64,000 bases of DNA, from assembly GCF_033807715.1 (NCBI RefSeq), contig NC_084587.1:23522017-23586016 (forward strand), read 5' to 3'. Source of the stretch: Cololabis saira (taxonomy: Eukaryota; Chordata; Actinopteri; Beloniformes; Belonidae). This document shows, one piece after another, positions 13,431 through 41,055 of this stretch. A program made the translations under genes and the position numbers. The first letter of the stretch is position 1. Every line of letters starts with the position of its first letter. Under the pieces are notes generated by a model. The model saw only the letters and a program-made list of their open reading frames with translations. It had not been told where the DNA came from and ran no database searches.

Positions 13431-13795
13431 TCGGAGGTCGGGAGGAGGTGTGTGTGTGTGTGTGTGCCGCTCAGGTGCATTTCAGGGAGGGAACACACGT
13501 GGTGCCGTTTAGACAGGGCCGGTTCTAGAAAATGATGACTAGGGGTGCATTTCAGATCAGAGGGGGTGCACATGCCTGGCACGTTATTCAACACTAAATT
13601 ATACATTTTCCCATAATTTCAAGCGGAATAATAGCAAAACAAGAATATTTGAAGTGTATTTCAAGTGCATTTTTGCAGCAATATCGCTGCAGAACAAAGA
13701 AAATGCTACATTTAGTCTGGACTACCTCACCCATCAGACAATCTAGCAACAGAAAATAAAACATAGCAACAAAAATAAATTTAACCATAAATATA

Positions 13796-14158
13796 CAAAA
13801 CTGTCTCAGAAAATTAGAATATTGTGATAAAGTCCTTTATTTTCTGTAATGCAAAAATGTCATACATTCTGGATTCATTACAAATCAACTGAAATATTGC
13901 AAGCCTTTTATTATTTTAATATTGCTGATCATGGCTTACAGCTTAAGAAAACTCAAATATCCTATCTAAAAAAATTTGAATATTCTGGGAATCTTAATCT
14001 TAAACTGTAAACCATAATCAGCAATATTAAAATAATAAAAGGCTTGCAATATTTCAGTTGATTTGTAAGGAATCCAGAATGTATGACTTTTTTTTTAATT
14101 GCATTACAGAAAAATAAAGAACTTTATGACAATATTCAAATTTTCTGAGACAGTCCTG
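13796..14158. mobile_element. TA-flanked palindromic MITE (Tc1/mariner-like), copy 1
   Basis: It lies between TA dinucleotides, starts ca[aa]actgtctcagaaaatt and ends with the inverse, ttctgagacagtcctg. Nearly the whole element is an inverted repeat; arms include tgatttgtaa and gcaagccttttattatttta paired with their complements. TA target duplication and full-length palindrome fit a Tc1/mariner-derived MITE. Further copies: 21,468-21,819 and 39,017-39,402. Confidence 0.88.
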
Positions 14159-14287
14159 TAAACTTGCCTGCGTCATTGTGTTTGAACCACTTCCGAATAT
14201 CCATTGTTACTTTGTGTTAACGGTGCAGCAGAGAGCAGCGTCTTGCTGGTGCAAGAAACTGCTGGACGCAAATCAGTGACGGACACT

Positions 14288-14430
14288 GGCTGGTTTATGG
14301 TTCCGCGTTGCACCAACGCAGAGCTTACGGCGTAGGGTACGCGGTGACGCGAACGTATGGTTGCGCGTCGCCGCGTATCCTACGCCGTAGGCCGCGCCGT
14401 CGATTTAACGCGGAACCATAAATCAGGCTG
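14288..14430. mobile_element. Short GC-rich palindromic MITE, copy 1
   Basis: Inverted repeat with ends ggctggtttatggttccgcg and cgcggaaccataaatcaggc and an internal cctacgccgtagg palindrome. Two smaller relatives are at 43,711-43,800 and 47,778-47,878. Its target duplication is unclear, so the superfamily is left open. Confidence 0.75.
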
Positions 14431-14551
14431 ACGCGCGCGCATTTGTCAGTTTTCTTTTCGTCTTTTCAACTGAGCATGCAAACACATAAACTGAACTTTT
14501 GCACCCTCGTAGACCCGGGCCTGCGTTTAGATTATAAACTATGCAACTATG

Positions 14552-15096
14552 CATGGGTGCAGATCCCGGGGGGGACGGGGGGGGACATGTCCCCCCCAAT
14601 TTCTGAAAAACATGAATTGTCCCCCCCAATAAAAATACCCTAAATTATTCAAAATTGAACAAATGTATTTTCAGACTTAAAGGTTATGTAGAATATTTAT
14701 TAAAAATATATTTCTAAAAAAAAATAATAATACATCCACGGTGCAGTTTGAGGTGTACAGAATGAAAGTATTGCTACTACATACATTTTTTTTTTTAGTC
14801 TGAATTAATATTTTTTAAATTTTTGACGGGCTCGACAATGACTTTTTGTCAATATTCTGTTTACATTCGTACCTGCCCGTAGCCAACATGTGGCTCACTT
14901 CTCCGCTGTTTTCCTGCCTCCTCCCGGTCTCATGCGTCTGTTTTCAATGAAGCCTTTTCAATATTCAATTGGTGGATCAATGGATTATCATATACCTGTT
15001 AGGATGGGTGTATTTGTGTAGTCTTATCTGTCATAAACACGTAATTAAAATCACGTTGGTGTCCCCCCCAATCCTGACATTGGATCTGCACCCCTG
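14552..15096. mobile_element. hAT-like non-autonomous element, family D
   Basis: Ends are CATGGGTGCAGATCC and GGATCTGCACCCCTG, flanked by an exact 8-bp duplication caactatg at 14,544-14,551 and 15,097-15,104. Just inside the left end it repeats the design of family C: atccc, then G7, then G8, then C7. It lacks the CACTGC palindrome. Interior is AT-rich and non-coding. Confidence 0.88.
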
Positions 15097-15317
15097 CAAC
15101 TATGATTATTATTATTATTATGCTCTATACCCTGGCTGGGCCGGATTATCCATATACTGAACCGGGTGAGCGCCCCAGGGGCACCAGCCGATGAGGGGGT
15201 GTTCTGTCAATTTCTGCTGCTTTGCCAAAAAATGCTACCTAATGGTTTTCTACCTTTGTAGAGCTACAATTTTACTGTGTTTTACTCCCTAAACCACTTC
15301 CTTTATCCCCCAAATGG

Positions 15318-15395
15318 TCCTTGTCGCTTGCCAGGCCGTCATTGTAAATAAGAATGTGTTATTAATGACCTGCCTGGTTAAATAAAGGCCAATGA
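15318..15395 (+). repeat. LINE 3' tail fragment
   Basis: The text gtaaataagaatgtgtta...cctgcctggttaaataaagg is the familiar 3' terminus of a teleost non-LTR retrotransposon. Only the tail is present, consistent with 5' truncation. Confidence 0.6.
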
Positions 15396-16234
15396 CTGAA
15401 TGAATATCAAATAAAGCGATAGAATGTTTTTTTTTTCTCTTTATCGTATATTGTTCACAAAGTGTTAATGCAATTCATGTCACGTGTCGTGTATTTGGAA
15501 TGATCAAATACTCAGCATCCCATATTATCAATTTTACATGGTGCAAGAAATGATGGACGTGGCAATCAAACTTTGGAAATCGACTTTGCGCATGCGCAGA
15601 ACCACAAAGTAGCATTTCTCGGCAGGTAGCAAGGATTGGCAGAACAGGGGCACCAAATCAAATGACTAACTGGACCATATATATCATATTTTGTTATTTT
15701 CTATATATTTTTGTTGGAAGGAGGGGGAAACAGGTACAGAAGTAACCAATGATATAATAAAAATACTTGAATATAATAATAACAATAATAATAATAATAA
15801 TAAAATAAAAAAAGAATTGCGTTTGAGTTAATATTCCGTTCCCTTACTTCACATCAGCTCATTCAGTAGGCCTGTTTGATTTTATAGTCATATGCTGTAA
15901 TAGTTTTGCATGTAGTCCTCAGACAGGCCATATATGATGGAAATGTGGTGTTACATTGGCATGTGAGTTGCATTCTGATTGGAGCATCAGTGTAGTACGG
16001 CGTTTGTAGACTCAAGTCTATCTGTAGTGTTACTCTTATTTGGTTGCTTGTCCTACATTTATTTGTAGTATGAGTGTTGAGCATGTACTTCAGCAATAAG
16101 TTCATGTAAATCTATGGTATTTATAACCATAGTAAATTTCCTTTTTTTTTTACCGTAAAATGTGGGAGGAGGGGGGCACTTCAAGTGTGGTCACCCTGGG
16201 GAACCACACTGAGTAAATCAGGGTCTGTCTATAC

Positions 16235-17077
16235 CAGTGGTTCTCAACTGGTCCAGCTTCGGGGCCCTCCATCCCTCCTTCATCACAAGCCGGAACCCAA
16301 ATCAAAGACAATTTTCTAGTTCTCAAAATCATTGAAAATGTAGTGTAGCTTAAGCCTCAGATTGTAGAGAAATAACAGTGTTTTCATGTAGAAACATGAA
16401 ATAAAAAAGTGTAACTGAAAAATATTTCCCAAAATATATGGCTTTAGCTGAGCATCCACTAATTAAATGAATACAGTAAGAGTGAAGTTATTCAGTCATT
16501 AATCAAGCTTCAAACCGGAAGCTGATTTGACAATCAACATATCTCAACAGCCACTTTTAACAGATTCAGGTGGTGTTTTCCTGCAAATACATGAAAAAAT
16601 AGGGACGTATATCCAAAAAGGCTGACAAATGATGTAGGCTTGAATCAGAATCAGGTTTATTGGCCAAGTCAGGTCAAACAAGACAGGGAATTTGACTCCT
16701 GTTATTTTCGCTCACTGTACAGTCAATAGACAAATGACAGCTCTTAACATATATCCAATTTCTTTTTTTAAGTGAAAGGTGCAGAAGTATGAGGTAGACA
16801 TGGTTATTGAAAGGTGCATTGTGACAGCATATGGTTGTGGTTATTATTATTATTATTATTGCAATAATTTACCTGATGTATTTGAGAGACATGAAGAGAA
16901 ATAGTCAGATACTTCTAATTTTTTTTTTTTTTTCTGCAAGCTCATATTGTGTTACCAATAGATACCAATAGTTTACCTGAGAACTTTACCATCATTTAAA
17001 GGCACAGGGCCCGGGGCCCACTGAAAACGGGTCTGTGACCCACTTCTGGGTCCCGAGCCACCAGTTGGGAATCACTG
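16235..17077. mobile_element. hAT-like element with near-perfect 8-bp TSD
   Basis: It starts CAGTGGTTCTCAACTGGT and ends ACCAGTTGGGAATCACTG. Flanks are gtctatac (16,227-16,234) and ctctatac (17,078-17,085), a 7/8 match. It contains an antisense LINE tail (about 16,646-16,745) and an ATT repeat. No transposase frame is readable. Confidence 0.8.
16646..16745 (-). mobile_element. Antisense LINE 3' tail nested in hAT-like element
   Basis: The plus-strand text gaatcagaatcaggtttatt is the complement of the AATAAACCTGATTCTGATTC tail of a common teleost LINE. It sits wholly inside the 16,235-17,077 element, so it inserted later. Confidence 0.6.
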
Positions 17078-18587
17078 CTCTATACAATGATTTTGACATG
17101 TCTGGAATGAATCAATAAATGAAAATGAAATGAAATTGCCCAACAAGCTCCATTCAAGTTGACTTATCCACCAATAACCACTGTGATCTTAACAACAAGC
17201 ATGTCAAGATTCATAGCAGGATGCTGGGTTGCTATAGCTTTCATCTGTGTTTTTACTAAAGTAGCAAATGTAACATAATAGTCTACATTGCATTTAAGCT
17301 GTGTGGCTCCAGATGTTTAGGGCTTTCATTTAGCAGACAATGTGGATTTGACAAAAGCTCAAATAATACAGCCAGAGCCCTTCCTCAGTTTCAGATTGCA
17401 GATACACAAAGATAACCTAGGTCGCCTTACAGGCCTGCAGGCAGCGTCTGAAAATCCCGCACCAACTCTGACTTGTGCCGTCATCCTGATGAGGATGCTG
17501 AAAGTTCAGAAAAAAACATTTCATACTACTTTGTCATAACATTCATAGTAACAAAAACAAAAAAAATCAACTTTATGCTAAACTGTATTTGTGTCATTGC
17601 TGCAGTTTTGTTTTTTTTCCAAGCTAAGATTTTGATTGAAAACTAGAATTTACTCTTACAAATAAGAACTTGTTAGACATCTGAGGTACAACAGGAAAAT
17701 CACCAATCTATGATATGAATATAAATCATAGATCATGGTCTAATTTTTAGACACACATAACATTAACAATAAGGCTCACTGGAATTAATGAGCCAAGATA
17801 AGCTGAAAGCATTTTGAAACTTCAGCTTGTGAAAGAATGTTACAAGTGACAGCGTGTTTGCATTTATTCCCATGTAAGGAACTTCTTCCACCACACAAAG
17901 CAAACACAACCCACCAGAATTACAATGTAATCCTTTAACATAATTATTGTATTGAGAAACTCGGAATTTGCCTATGCATATTGATCTTTTCACAGAGGCT
18001 TGCTATGAATACAACATTAAGACCATGTATGTGTGGTTTATTCAGGGATCTATCTATCAATTTAGTCTATTTAGAAAGTAACACTTATTGCAGTAGTTGA
18101 GATGCAGAACATGTTCTGCGTCTACAAAGCCACACTGCCACATTGCATACTTACTGAAACATGACCATAAACCTTTGAATAGCCCAATGGTGTCTTATTA
18201 TGTTGATAAATATTCAGAGGATATTATGTTAGCTTAGAAAATATCCTATTTGCCAATTGCACATAAAAACACCACCTTAGATAGCAGATGAAAAAAAACT
18301 TTATGCGACATGTTTAATGTAAGCAAACAAAAACAGCTTAATTCTTTTGCAAAGTGAAAGGAAACAGAAAAACTGTTTTCATAACTGGGTTTTTCTTTAA
18401 CACATCTCATTGACAGATGTCTGCAACCTAAGGCACTGGAAACCAACATTTATGCCAAGTGACAGCTCTGCTTCGCTTGCCTTTTCATATCACCTCCATC
18501 ACTCTAACCCACTGCATACTAAAGATGGCACCATAAGAGTGGCAGCCTGTTACAGAGCCGCCTGAAATGTTCTTGCTTTTTCAATAT

Positions 18588-18760
<173 letters not shown>

Positions 18761-19615
18761 GGGTTCACACTTTCATCCATATGTATAATTGCATGAGAAA
18801 AAAAGTCTAATTAGACCCAGTCTGGAAGCTGATAATAAATGTTGTGAATCTGTTTTCCTCTGTCTCTTTTCATACTGGAGATTTCATTCTCGCCCTGCAG
18901 TGTGGAGAGCAGCTCTGTGTTGCCACAGAGGCAGCTGGCGTCATTGCTTCCACTGACCTCCCAGTAAAGCAGAGCTCTGTCCTCAGGGACCTGGGGAGTC
19001 ATGGAAGCATGTAGCACCACCCATGAGGCCCAGGCCTCGTCTCTGATTTAATGACCTGAAATCATCAGACTTCCACATGGTGCCCAAAGGTAGACGTTCC
19101 TAAATAAGGCTTTGAAAGCATTTCCGGACTATTAATGTTGCATGACAACGAACTTAACCGTGTTGTTTTTTTCAAATACTGTAGCTCATCATAGTTACAG
19201 AAGCTGCAAGACTGTCACATCCAGATTCACTTTAAACACATTGACAGCATGAAAGAGTACGTTAATGATCCTCATAAACTGTCAAACACACTTACCATGT
19301 CATTTGAGCCAGAAATGTGAATTTGTTGCATGCTCGAATGATGCAGTTAACATAGTTCACATAGTCGTGAAACTACACATGAAACACCAAATTAATGTGA
19401 AACACACCTTCCTTGTTTGCATCATCTTTGTGAGAATGAATCTACCTGCCACGTTTACAGTACATCAGTGAAAGTAATACAGCTCAACAGCACCACAAAC
19501 TTAATCCTTAAAAATTATCATATTTTTTTAATAAACAATCCAGAGTATACATTTGACAGTATAATCCTCATAAAAATAGTGTTTATTAACAGACTCTTCT
19601 AGGTTGCATTTGCTG

Positions 19616-19796
19616 TAGGAACATTAACTTGCGACATGGACTATTTTACCAACTTACTAAATCCTTTCTGTTGTAACAGTAACAATATGGGTGGAGACTG
19701 GCTATACCTGCACGACTTGTTAATTGAAAAACTAGCTCATCTTGTTTAAAGATCATGGCGGTTGAGATAATAACTCAAGTAGCCTAATTATTTTGC
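19616..19796 (+). repeat. Left arm of inverted repeat bracketing rps3a exons 1-2
   Basis: The segment from taggaacatta through ttaacttgcgacatggac to gcctaattattttgc is repeated in inverse orientation at 21,918-22,164 with roughly 90 percent identity by eye. The right arm carries about 62 extra bases. Confidence 0.85.
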
Positions 19797-20260
19797 AATT
19801 ATACATAGCATGCAATATATATAGTGTGATTGTAAAATGTCATTATTGTAAAATTAACTGAAATTGCCTTGAAAAATATTTGACATATTTATTTTACTTT
19901 ACTTTTTATGAATGTACTTTTTAAGTAAAATAAACTGTTTGTCACACACATTTTTTAAAATTAGTACATTCATATTAATATTAATATTTTCCTTCTTACC
20001 TCATAAAAATGTAATTATTAATATTTTTTCTTTGCATAATTGATTCTCATTTTACAAGTTGTATTCAAAATAATATTGATGATAAAATAAAATAAAAGCA
20101 TAACAAATTAAAATGTGTATATTAAAATGTAGCTGTGAAAAAGAAAACGTGTGGAATGTAAGCGTAAGGACACAGAATTTGGCAAGGATTTAACCTCATG
20201 TTCATTGAATAATTAAAGTTAGAATTGATTTTAACAGCAGAGGGAGACAAAACCGAAACT

Positions 20261-20345
20261 AGAAAGACTCGCGAGATCAGGCAGATCTCACAACCTGGGA
20301 AAATCTCTTTATTTCTCGCGGGATCTCCGGCTTCCCCCTCTTTCA
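20261..20345 (+). promoter_or_regulatory. rps3a: rps3a core promoter: two CGCG boxes and TOP-like start
   Basis: Two near-palindromic boxes, ctcgcgagat (20,268-20,277) and tctcgcggga (20,314-20,323), resemble the TCTCGCGAGA element found in many TATA-less ribosomal-protein promoters. Directly after them is a pyrimidine run, cttccccctctttcactccc (20,331-20,350), that fits a 5' terminal oligopyrimidine start. Transcription probably begins at a C in this tract, giving a 5' UTR of only about 20-30 nt before the ATG at 20,361. TOP mRNAs are translationally controlled through mTORC1 and LARP1. Confidence 0.7.
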
Positions 20346-20360
20346 CTCCCTGTAGCCAAC

Positions 20361-24734
<4,374 letters not shown>

Positions 24735-24752
24735 AAACATCCCAACAGATTT

Positions 24753-24758
24753 AATAAA
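24753..24758 (+). terminator. rps3a: rps3a polyadenylation signal AATAAA
   Basis: AATAAA begins only 18 nt after the stop codon, giving a very short 3' UTR, as is usual for ribosomal-protein mRNAs. A TG-rich stretch (ctgtatgtgtgcatttgtgt) follows at the position expected for a downstream element. Confidence 0.85.
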
Positions 24759-24961
24759 AATTGTAAATGACCGAACTGTATGTGTGCATTTGTGTACTAG
24801 TAATAGAACTAGTTTGTAATAGAGCACAGAATGTGTGGAAAAACACAACCAAATAGTCCACCACCAATCAGGGATTTAGATGTGGAAGCTGCTGCATATC
24901 ATGAAGTTTTGCCATGTACACATTTTTTGGATGCTATGAGCTTATTTTCATGAAAGGCATA

Positions 24962-25402
24962 CCGTATTTTCCGCATTATAAGGCGCACCTTCAATGAATT
25001 ACTTATTTAAAAACTTTTTCGCGCACTAAATATATGGTAATACCATACTATAGTGGCTGGGGTTGAGTTGCGTATCTACCTGATGGAGCTGCGCTACAGG
25101 AAATGCTACACAATCCTACAGCAAATGCAAAAAAGAGTAGCGTATGTCAAACCTTTATTAAACAAAATAAAAACCAGCTTTGCTGTCTCGTCAAAGTCGC
25201 CATTATGCGAGTCAGCGTCGCTGCTGTTGTCTTGAACGTCTGATTCCTGACGTTATTAGCGCCATTACTTTGGCGACACCAACTACAGTAGCTACAATCC
25301 CCCTGACTACAGTAACATAAATTACCGTAATCATAAGGCGCACTGTCGGTTTTTTAGAAAATTAAAGGCTTTTAGGTGCGCCTTATAGTGCGGAAAATAC
25401 GG
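24962..25402. mobile_element. TA-flanked MITE between rps3a and sh3d19 3' ends
   Basis: Starts ccgtattttccgcattataa and ends with the inverse, ttatagtgcggaaaatacgg, each next to TA. Subterminal aaggcgcacc is also inverted at the other end. The interior is not palindromic and has no transposase. It fills most of the gap between the two convergent genes. Confidence 0.85.
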
Positions 25403-25536
25403 TACATTTACCTTACATTTAGGTCATGTTCAATTAGAAAACCAGGTGCATGTGGGATTCAAGTTGGAATACTGCTGGGAGGTACCAGATCTTGAAAGCA
25501 CATTCATAGAAAATGAGAAGGAAATATTGATAGCCA

Positions 25537-25542
25537 TTTAAT
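25537..25542 (-). terminator. sh3d19: Candidate sh3d19 polyadenylation signal (ATTAAA)
   Basis: The variant ATTAAA on the minus strand lies about 150 nt after the sh3d19 stop codon. No canonical AATAAA was seen nearer. It would leave about 0.75 kb between the two convergent transcripts. Confidence 0.45.
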
Positions 25543-25692
25543 GTTTATAACAAAATACTCAATCTTAAGGTAATTTTGCAGAAGACAAACATGCACTTAT
25601 TGTAAATACTGCAATTTAAAAGGTTAAGACTTATAAAAAAGAAACAGTTCTTAAGTTCAGGCCCTATAATGGATGCTGGAGACCACGGGAGC

Positions 25693-37413
<11,721 letters not shown>

Positions 37414-38399
37414 CTGTAGAAGATAGGAAGCCAAGGGATTTATTAGTGATGTCCGACTGAAAGGATAACACCCTGATGTTGTGAAGCATCGTGCCACTTC
37501 CAAGTTAATCAGTAACTAAGGATCAAATCCTGTATCACCATGCAGGAAATTCTTTGATATTTTTTGGCCCTTGTGACTAATAATGACTAATAATGAAATG
37601 AAAAGCCAAATCAAGTTAAAAAAAATACATCCTTTAACAAGAACAGACTGATTGTTGTTTCAAATTAAATCAGGTTTTCAAATCACATCAAGCAGAATGG
37701 TGTAAAAACATTAATCTGGTCATTTCTGTCTGATGGGAACAAACACACGTGCGGGTTGCCCCAACAGGGAACATCAGGAAAGGACAGGAACAGGAACTTT
37801 TTAAAGCTACATATCTCTATAGGCAACATGTATAGTTATACTGTCACATTATGGTCATTTGCTTCCATTTAACCCGCTCTGTTTTTGCTTTGTCTAAAAA
37901 TACATTTAGATTCTGAGGGGGTTGATGTCCATATTCATTAAAAAGAGGGGATCCCTCTTCTCCACCTGACCACAGTCCACCTTTTATTGGTTAATACCAT
38001 AATGATTTTTTTTTATTTTAAAAGGCAGCCTCAAAAGTAGGGATGACTACAGGTCAGATCTGAGGATTCTGGTGTACATGACACTTGGAGAGTTAAATGA
38101 TGAGTCTACCTTGACGCCAATAGGTTTTTTGTTTTGTTTTATGTCGTGCGACTTCCTGTTTGGACTGACTTAACAAGAAATACAAGAAAATAAACTTCAC
38201 TAGAAGCATAAACCAGCTGGTAGGCTGATTACTACCCTTGTAAAGTATTTCAAAGACAAAGACAGTTCTTGCATATGATATGTTAGACACTGTATCATAG
38301 TGCACTGAGATTTGTTACAAAGTGTAAACCTCTAACCCATCATTGCATTCTGTACTCCAAGGCTGGCTTACCTTCACTGACATGACGGAGGCTTAGTCA

Positions 38400-38880
38400 T
38401 TGGTACTTGTTCATATACAAAGCTATATTAGGTAAACTTCCATTTTACATTTGTTCTCTGATCAATTTGAAAGCCATCAGTAGTTATAGCCTGAGATCAA
38501 ATGATGCTATCCTGCTGTCCATATCAAGTGCAAGGACGAATCTAGGGAAGAAAGCCTTCAGCTGTCCTGCCCTACTTGCTTGGAATAGCCTCCAAAAAGA
38601 CCTGAAGCTAAAAACATTAGTGTCATTGTCTGATTTTAAAGCTCTTACAAATGCATTTTTAAATGACTCTGTTGGTACTGTACATGTCACTGTCCTTAAG
38701 TATTGTAACTTATTTACTGTCACTGTTTTGTGATGTATTTTGCACTGTCCTTCTATTTCTGTTGATTTGTTGTTTTGTCTGTAACTTTTAAAGCTGCCAT
38801 TTTTGGCCAGGTCTCCCTTGAAAAAGAGATCCTCGATCTCAATGGGACTAACCTAGTAAAATAAAGGTAAAATAAAAAGA
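38400..38880 (+). mobile_element. LINE 3' fragment (end of reverse transcriptase ORF plus tail)
   Basis: The frame 38,407-38,733 has SSYSLRSNDAILLSI, KKAFSCPALLAWNSLQ and LKTLVSLSDFKALTNAFL, the typical C-terminal end of teleost L2/Rex-like LINE polyproteins. It is followed by ttgaaaaagagatcctcgat and a taaaataaaggtaaaataaa tail. 5' truncated, in a sh3d19 5' intron, opposite strand to the gene. Confidence 0.85.
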
Positions 38881-39016
38881 CAATTGATATTTACATCTAA
38901 TATTTGGCAGTGACCTGATCACCAGCAAGCAGAAAGGGAGAATGAAGTTAATTTCAATAGTATCAATCATTTAAACCAATAAAAAAATGGATACTTTTGT
39001 CTTTGAAATGGACATA

Positions 39017-39307
39017 CAGGACTGTCTCAGAAAATTAGAATATTGTGATTTTCTGTAATGCAATTACAGAAACAAAAATGTCATACATTCTGGATTCATT
39101 ACAAATCAACTGAAATATTGCAAGCCCTTTATTATTTTAATATTGCTAATCATGGATTACAGTTTAAGAAAACTCAAATATCCCATCTCAAAAAATTTGA
39201 ATATTCTGGGAATCTTAATCTTAAACTGTAAGCCATAATCAGCAATATTAAAATAATAAAAGGCTTGCAATATTTCAGTTGATTTGTAATGAATCCAGAA
39301 TGTATGA

Positions 39308-39344
<37 letters not shown>

Positions 39345-39402
39345 TGCATTACAGAAAATAAAGAACTTTATCACAATATTCTAATTTTCTGAGACAGTCC
39401 TG
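39017..39402. mobile_element. TA-flanked palindromic MITE, copy 3
   Basis: Flanked by TA; starts caggactgtctcagaaaatt and ends with its inverse aattttctgagacagtcctg, a perfect 20-bp terminal repeat. It contains a T-run of about 31 bp near 39,310-39,340. Best preserved of the three copies. Confidence 0.92.
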
Positions 39403-39743
39403 TAGGGCCTACAGGGCAAGAGCAGGCTGAAACCATGACGTCACAGCCACCTGTCACACCTGTTGCTCGTTATCTGGAGCGACAGCTGAGCTGAAGTAAC
39501 GCTCTAACGACGCGTTTAGACAACAACATCTGCACTTTCACTTGAGGAGAGACTATTTTTTGTTTGTTTAGTTATGTTTACAGTACGTTACCCTCTGACC
39601 AGCTTTTAACGCACTCTCACTTCCTTGTCCCGCCTGACATATAAATCAGGAGATTTCGGGTCAGCTGTATAGACTCGTTAATGAAAACGGCGCCAGCTTT
39701 AAACACGATATGTCAATATGAAACAAAACTGCGATGCCCCTAC

Positions 39744-39960
39744 CTGTGAGGAATTGAAGGAAAAGATATGTATTTAAAAGAAAATCAGAAGAAAACAATT
39801 TCCCATCAGGAGCAGTGTCACCTGTTCCTCTGATTGGAACAAGGAATTTGAAAGCAGTTACACGCCCAGATCCGACGGAGGAAGGAGGGCGGCCCTGTTA
39901 CATTTCACAGCTCATCCAATCTGGGGGAGCGGAATGCGGCCGTTCAGGTACTAAAGTTCT
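39744..39960 (-). other. sh3d19: Candidate sh3d19 5' UTR exon and promoter side
   Basis: A splice donor CTCACAG|gtaggg closes a stretch with some CpG (gatccgacggagg, gcggaatgcggccg) on the minus strand. Its only ATG opens a 10-codon frame, MGNCFLLIFF then stop (39,774-39,806), so if transcribed this would be a leader exon with a short upstream ORF. No protein evidence supports it; position 5' of all known sh3d19 exons is the reason for the call. Confidence 0.35.
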
Positions 39961-40284
39961 GTCACTGTTCCTGTAAAAGGTAAACGTCTCCGGGATTTTC
40001 ATTTCCCTCTGCACCAGTCACAACACCGGTGGCTGCAAATGTACCGAGCCATGAATTGAAAATGACCCGGTGCCCATAAACTTGTCAAGCATTTAATACA
40101 TAGTTTAATTCGAGGCAGCTAGAAAAGCACAAATAAAACTGACCGAGCATGTAAAAATGTAACTCAAAGATGATTTGTTAAAAAAAAAACAAAAAAAAAC
40201 GATAAATACATTGTTGAGCTACATAAAGAAAATCTCATATAATGGTAATAATTGCAAATGAGCTTATTCAAGTTTGGCAACAGT

Positions 40285-41055
40285 CAGTACTTGAGTTGTA
40301 AAATAAAATCAGGGGGGATGGTGGATTTTATCATATGGGGACAGATAATTTGTGCTGATTACAAATAATATAATATATTACAAATAATAGCACTGACCAA
40401 AACAGCTGCAGAAATACTGCAGGAATGACATAGCAGCAGTTAAATGCAGCCTTCTGTAAGCTTTAAATATCCACTGGGCTTACATCAAATACATCAAAAC
40501 ACAACAATAAAAAACAGTTTTCTGAACTTATCAATATGACTCTGTCCTTCACAGGATAAGTAAAATGGATCACTGCAAAAACTCAAAATATTAACAAGAA
40601 TATTTGTCTTATTTCTAATTAAAATGTCTCATTTTAGTAAAAAAAAAATCTCATTACACTTAAAACAAGACTCATTACTGGAAAAAAAAAAATCCCCTGT
40701 TTCAAGTAGATTTTCACTTGAAATAAGTAGAAAAATCTGCCAGTTGAACAATATTTCTTTGCTTGTAATGAGAAGATAAATCTTGTCCCACTGGCAGATT
40801 TTCCTACTTATTTCAAGTGAAAATCTACTTGAAACAGGTGAAAATTGTCAAATAAGTTATTTTTCTGGTAATGACTCTAAATGTTGAAATATCAGTAAAA
40901 CCACATTCATTGATGAAATGACATAAGGGATGGAAAGGAGGGATGGCAGTTTTACAGGGGGGATGATTTTGACCGTTTTTATTTCAGGGGGGGATGATTT
41001 TTGACCGTTTTTATTTCAGGGCATCCCCCCTCATCCCCCCTCAACTCCAGTACTG
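40285..41055. mobile_element. hAT-like element, family B copy 2 (inverted relative to copy 1)
   Basis: Ends CAGTACTTGAGTTG and CAACTCCAGTACTG with an exact 8-bp duplication gcaacagt at 40,277-40,284 and 41,056-41,063. Interior matches copy 1 (26,355-27,068) in reverse complement over nearly its whole length, with a tandem partial duplication of the ggggatgattttgaccg block near 40,960-41,010. It contains the truncated CACTGC palindrome at 40,571-40,878. Confidence 0.93.
40571..40878. mobile_element. Truncated palindromic MITE inside family B copy 2
   Basis: Intact left end cactgcaaaaactcaaaat; right end lost at gactctaaatgtt, the same breakpoint as in B copy 1. Confidence 0.85.

Noticed and set aside
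13515..13575. hAT-like left end (cagggccggttctag)
   Set aside because: No matching right end with a target duplication was found within several kb, so it was not called as an element.
13079..13606. 175-codon frame on the minus strand upstream of lrba
   Set aside because: Lies in the CpG-rich promoter zone, where GC-rich sequence keeps frames open by chance; no domain or conserved motif is visible.
38372..38391. ATGTCAGTGAAG before a gtaagc donor as the sh3d19 start exon
   Set aside because: Joined to the downstream exons it reads a frame that meets a stop at the PPPSY exon, and its acceptor side lacks a pyrimidine tract.
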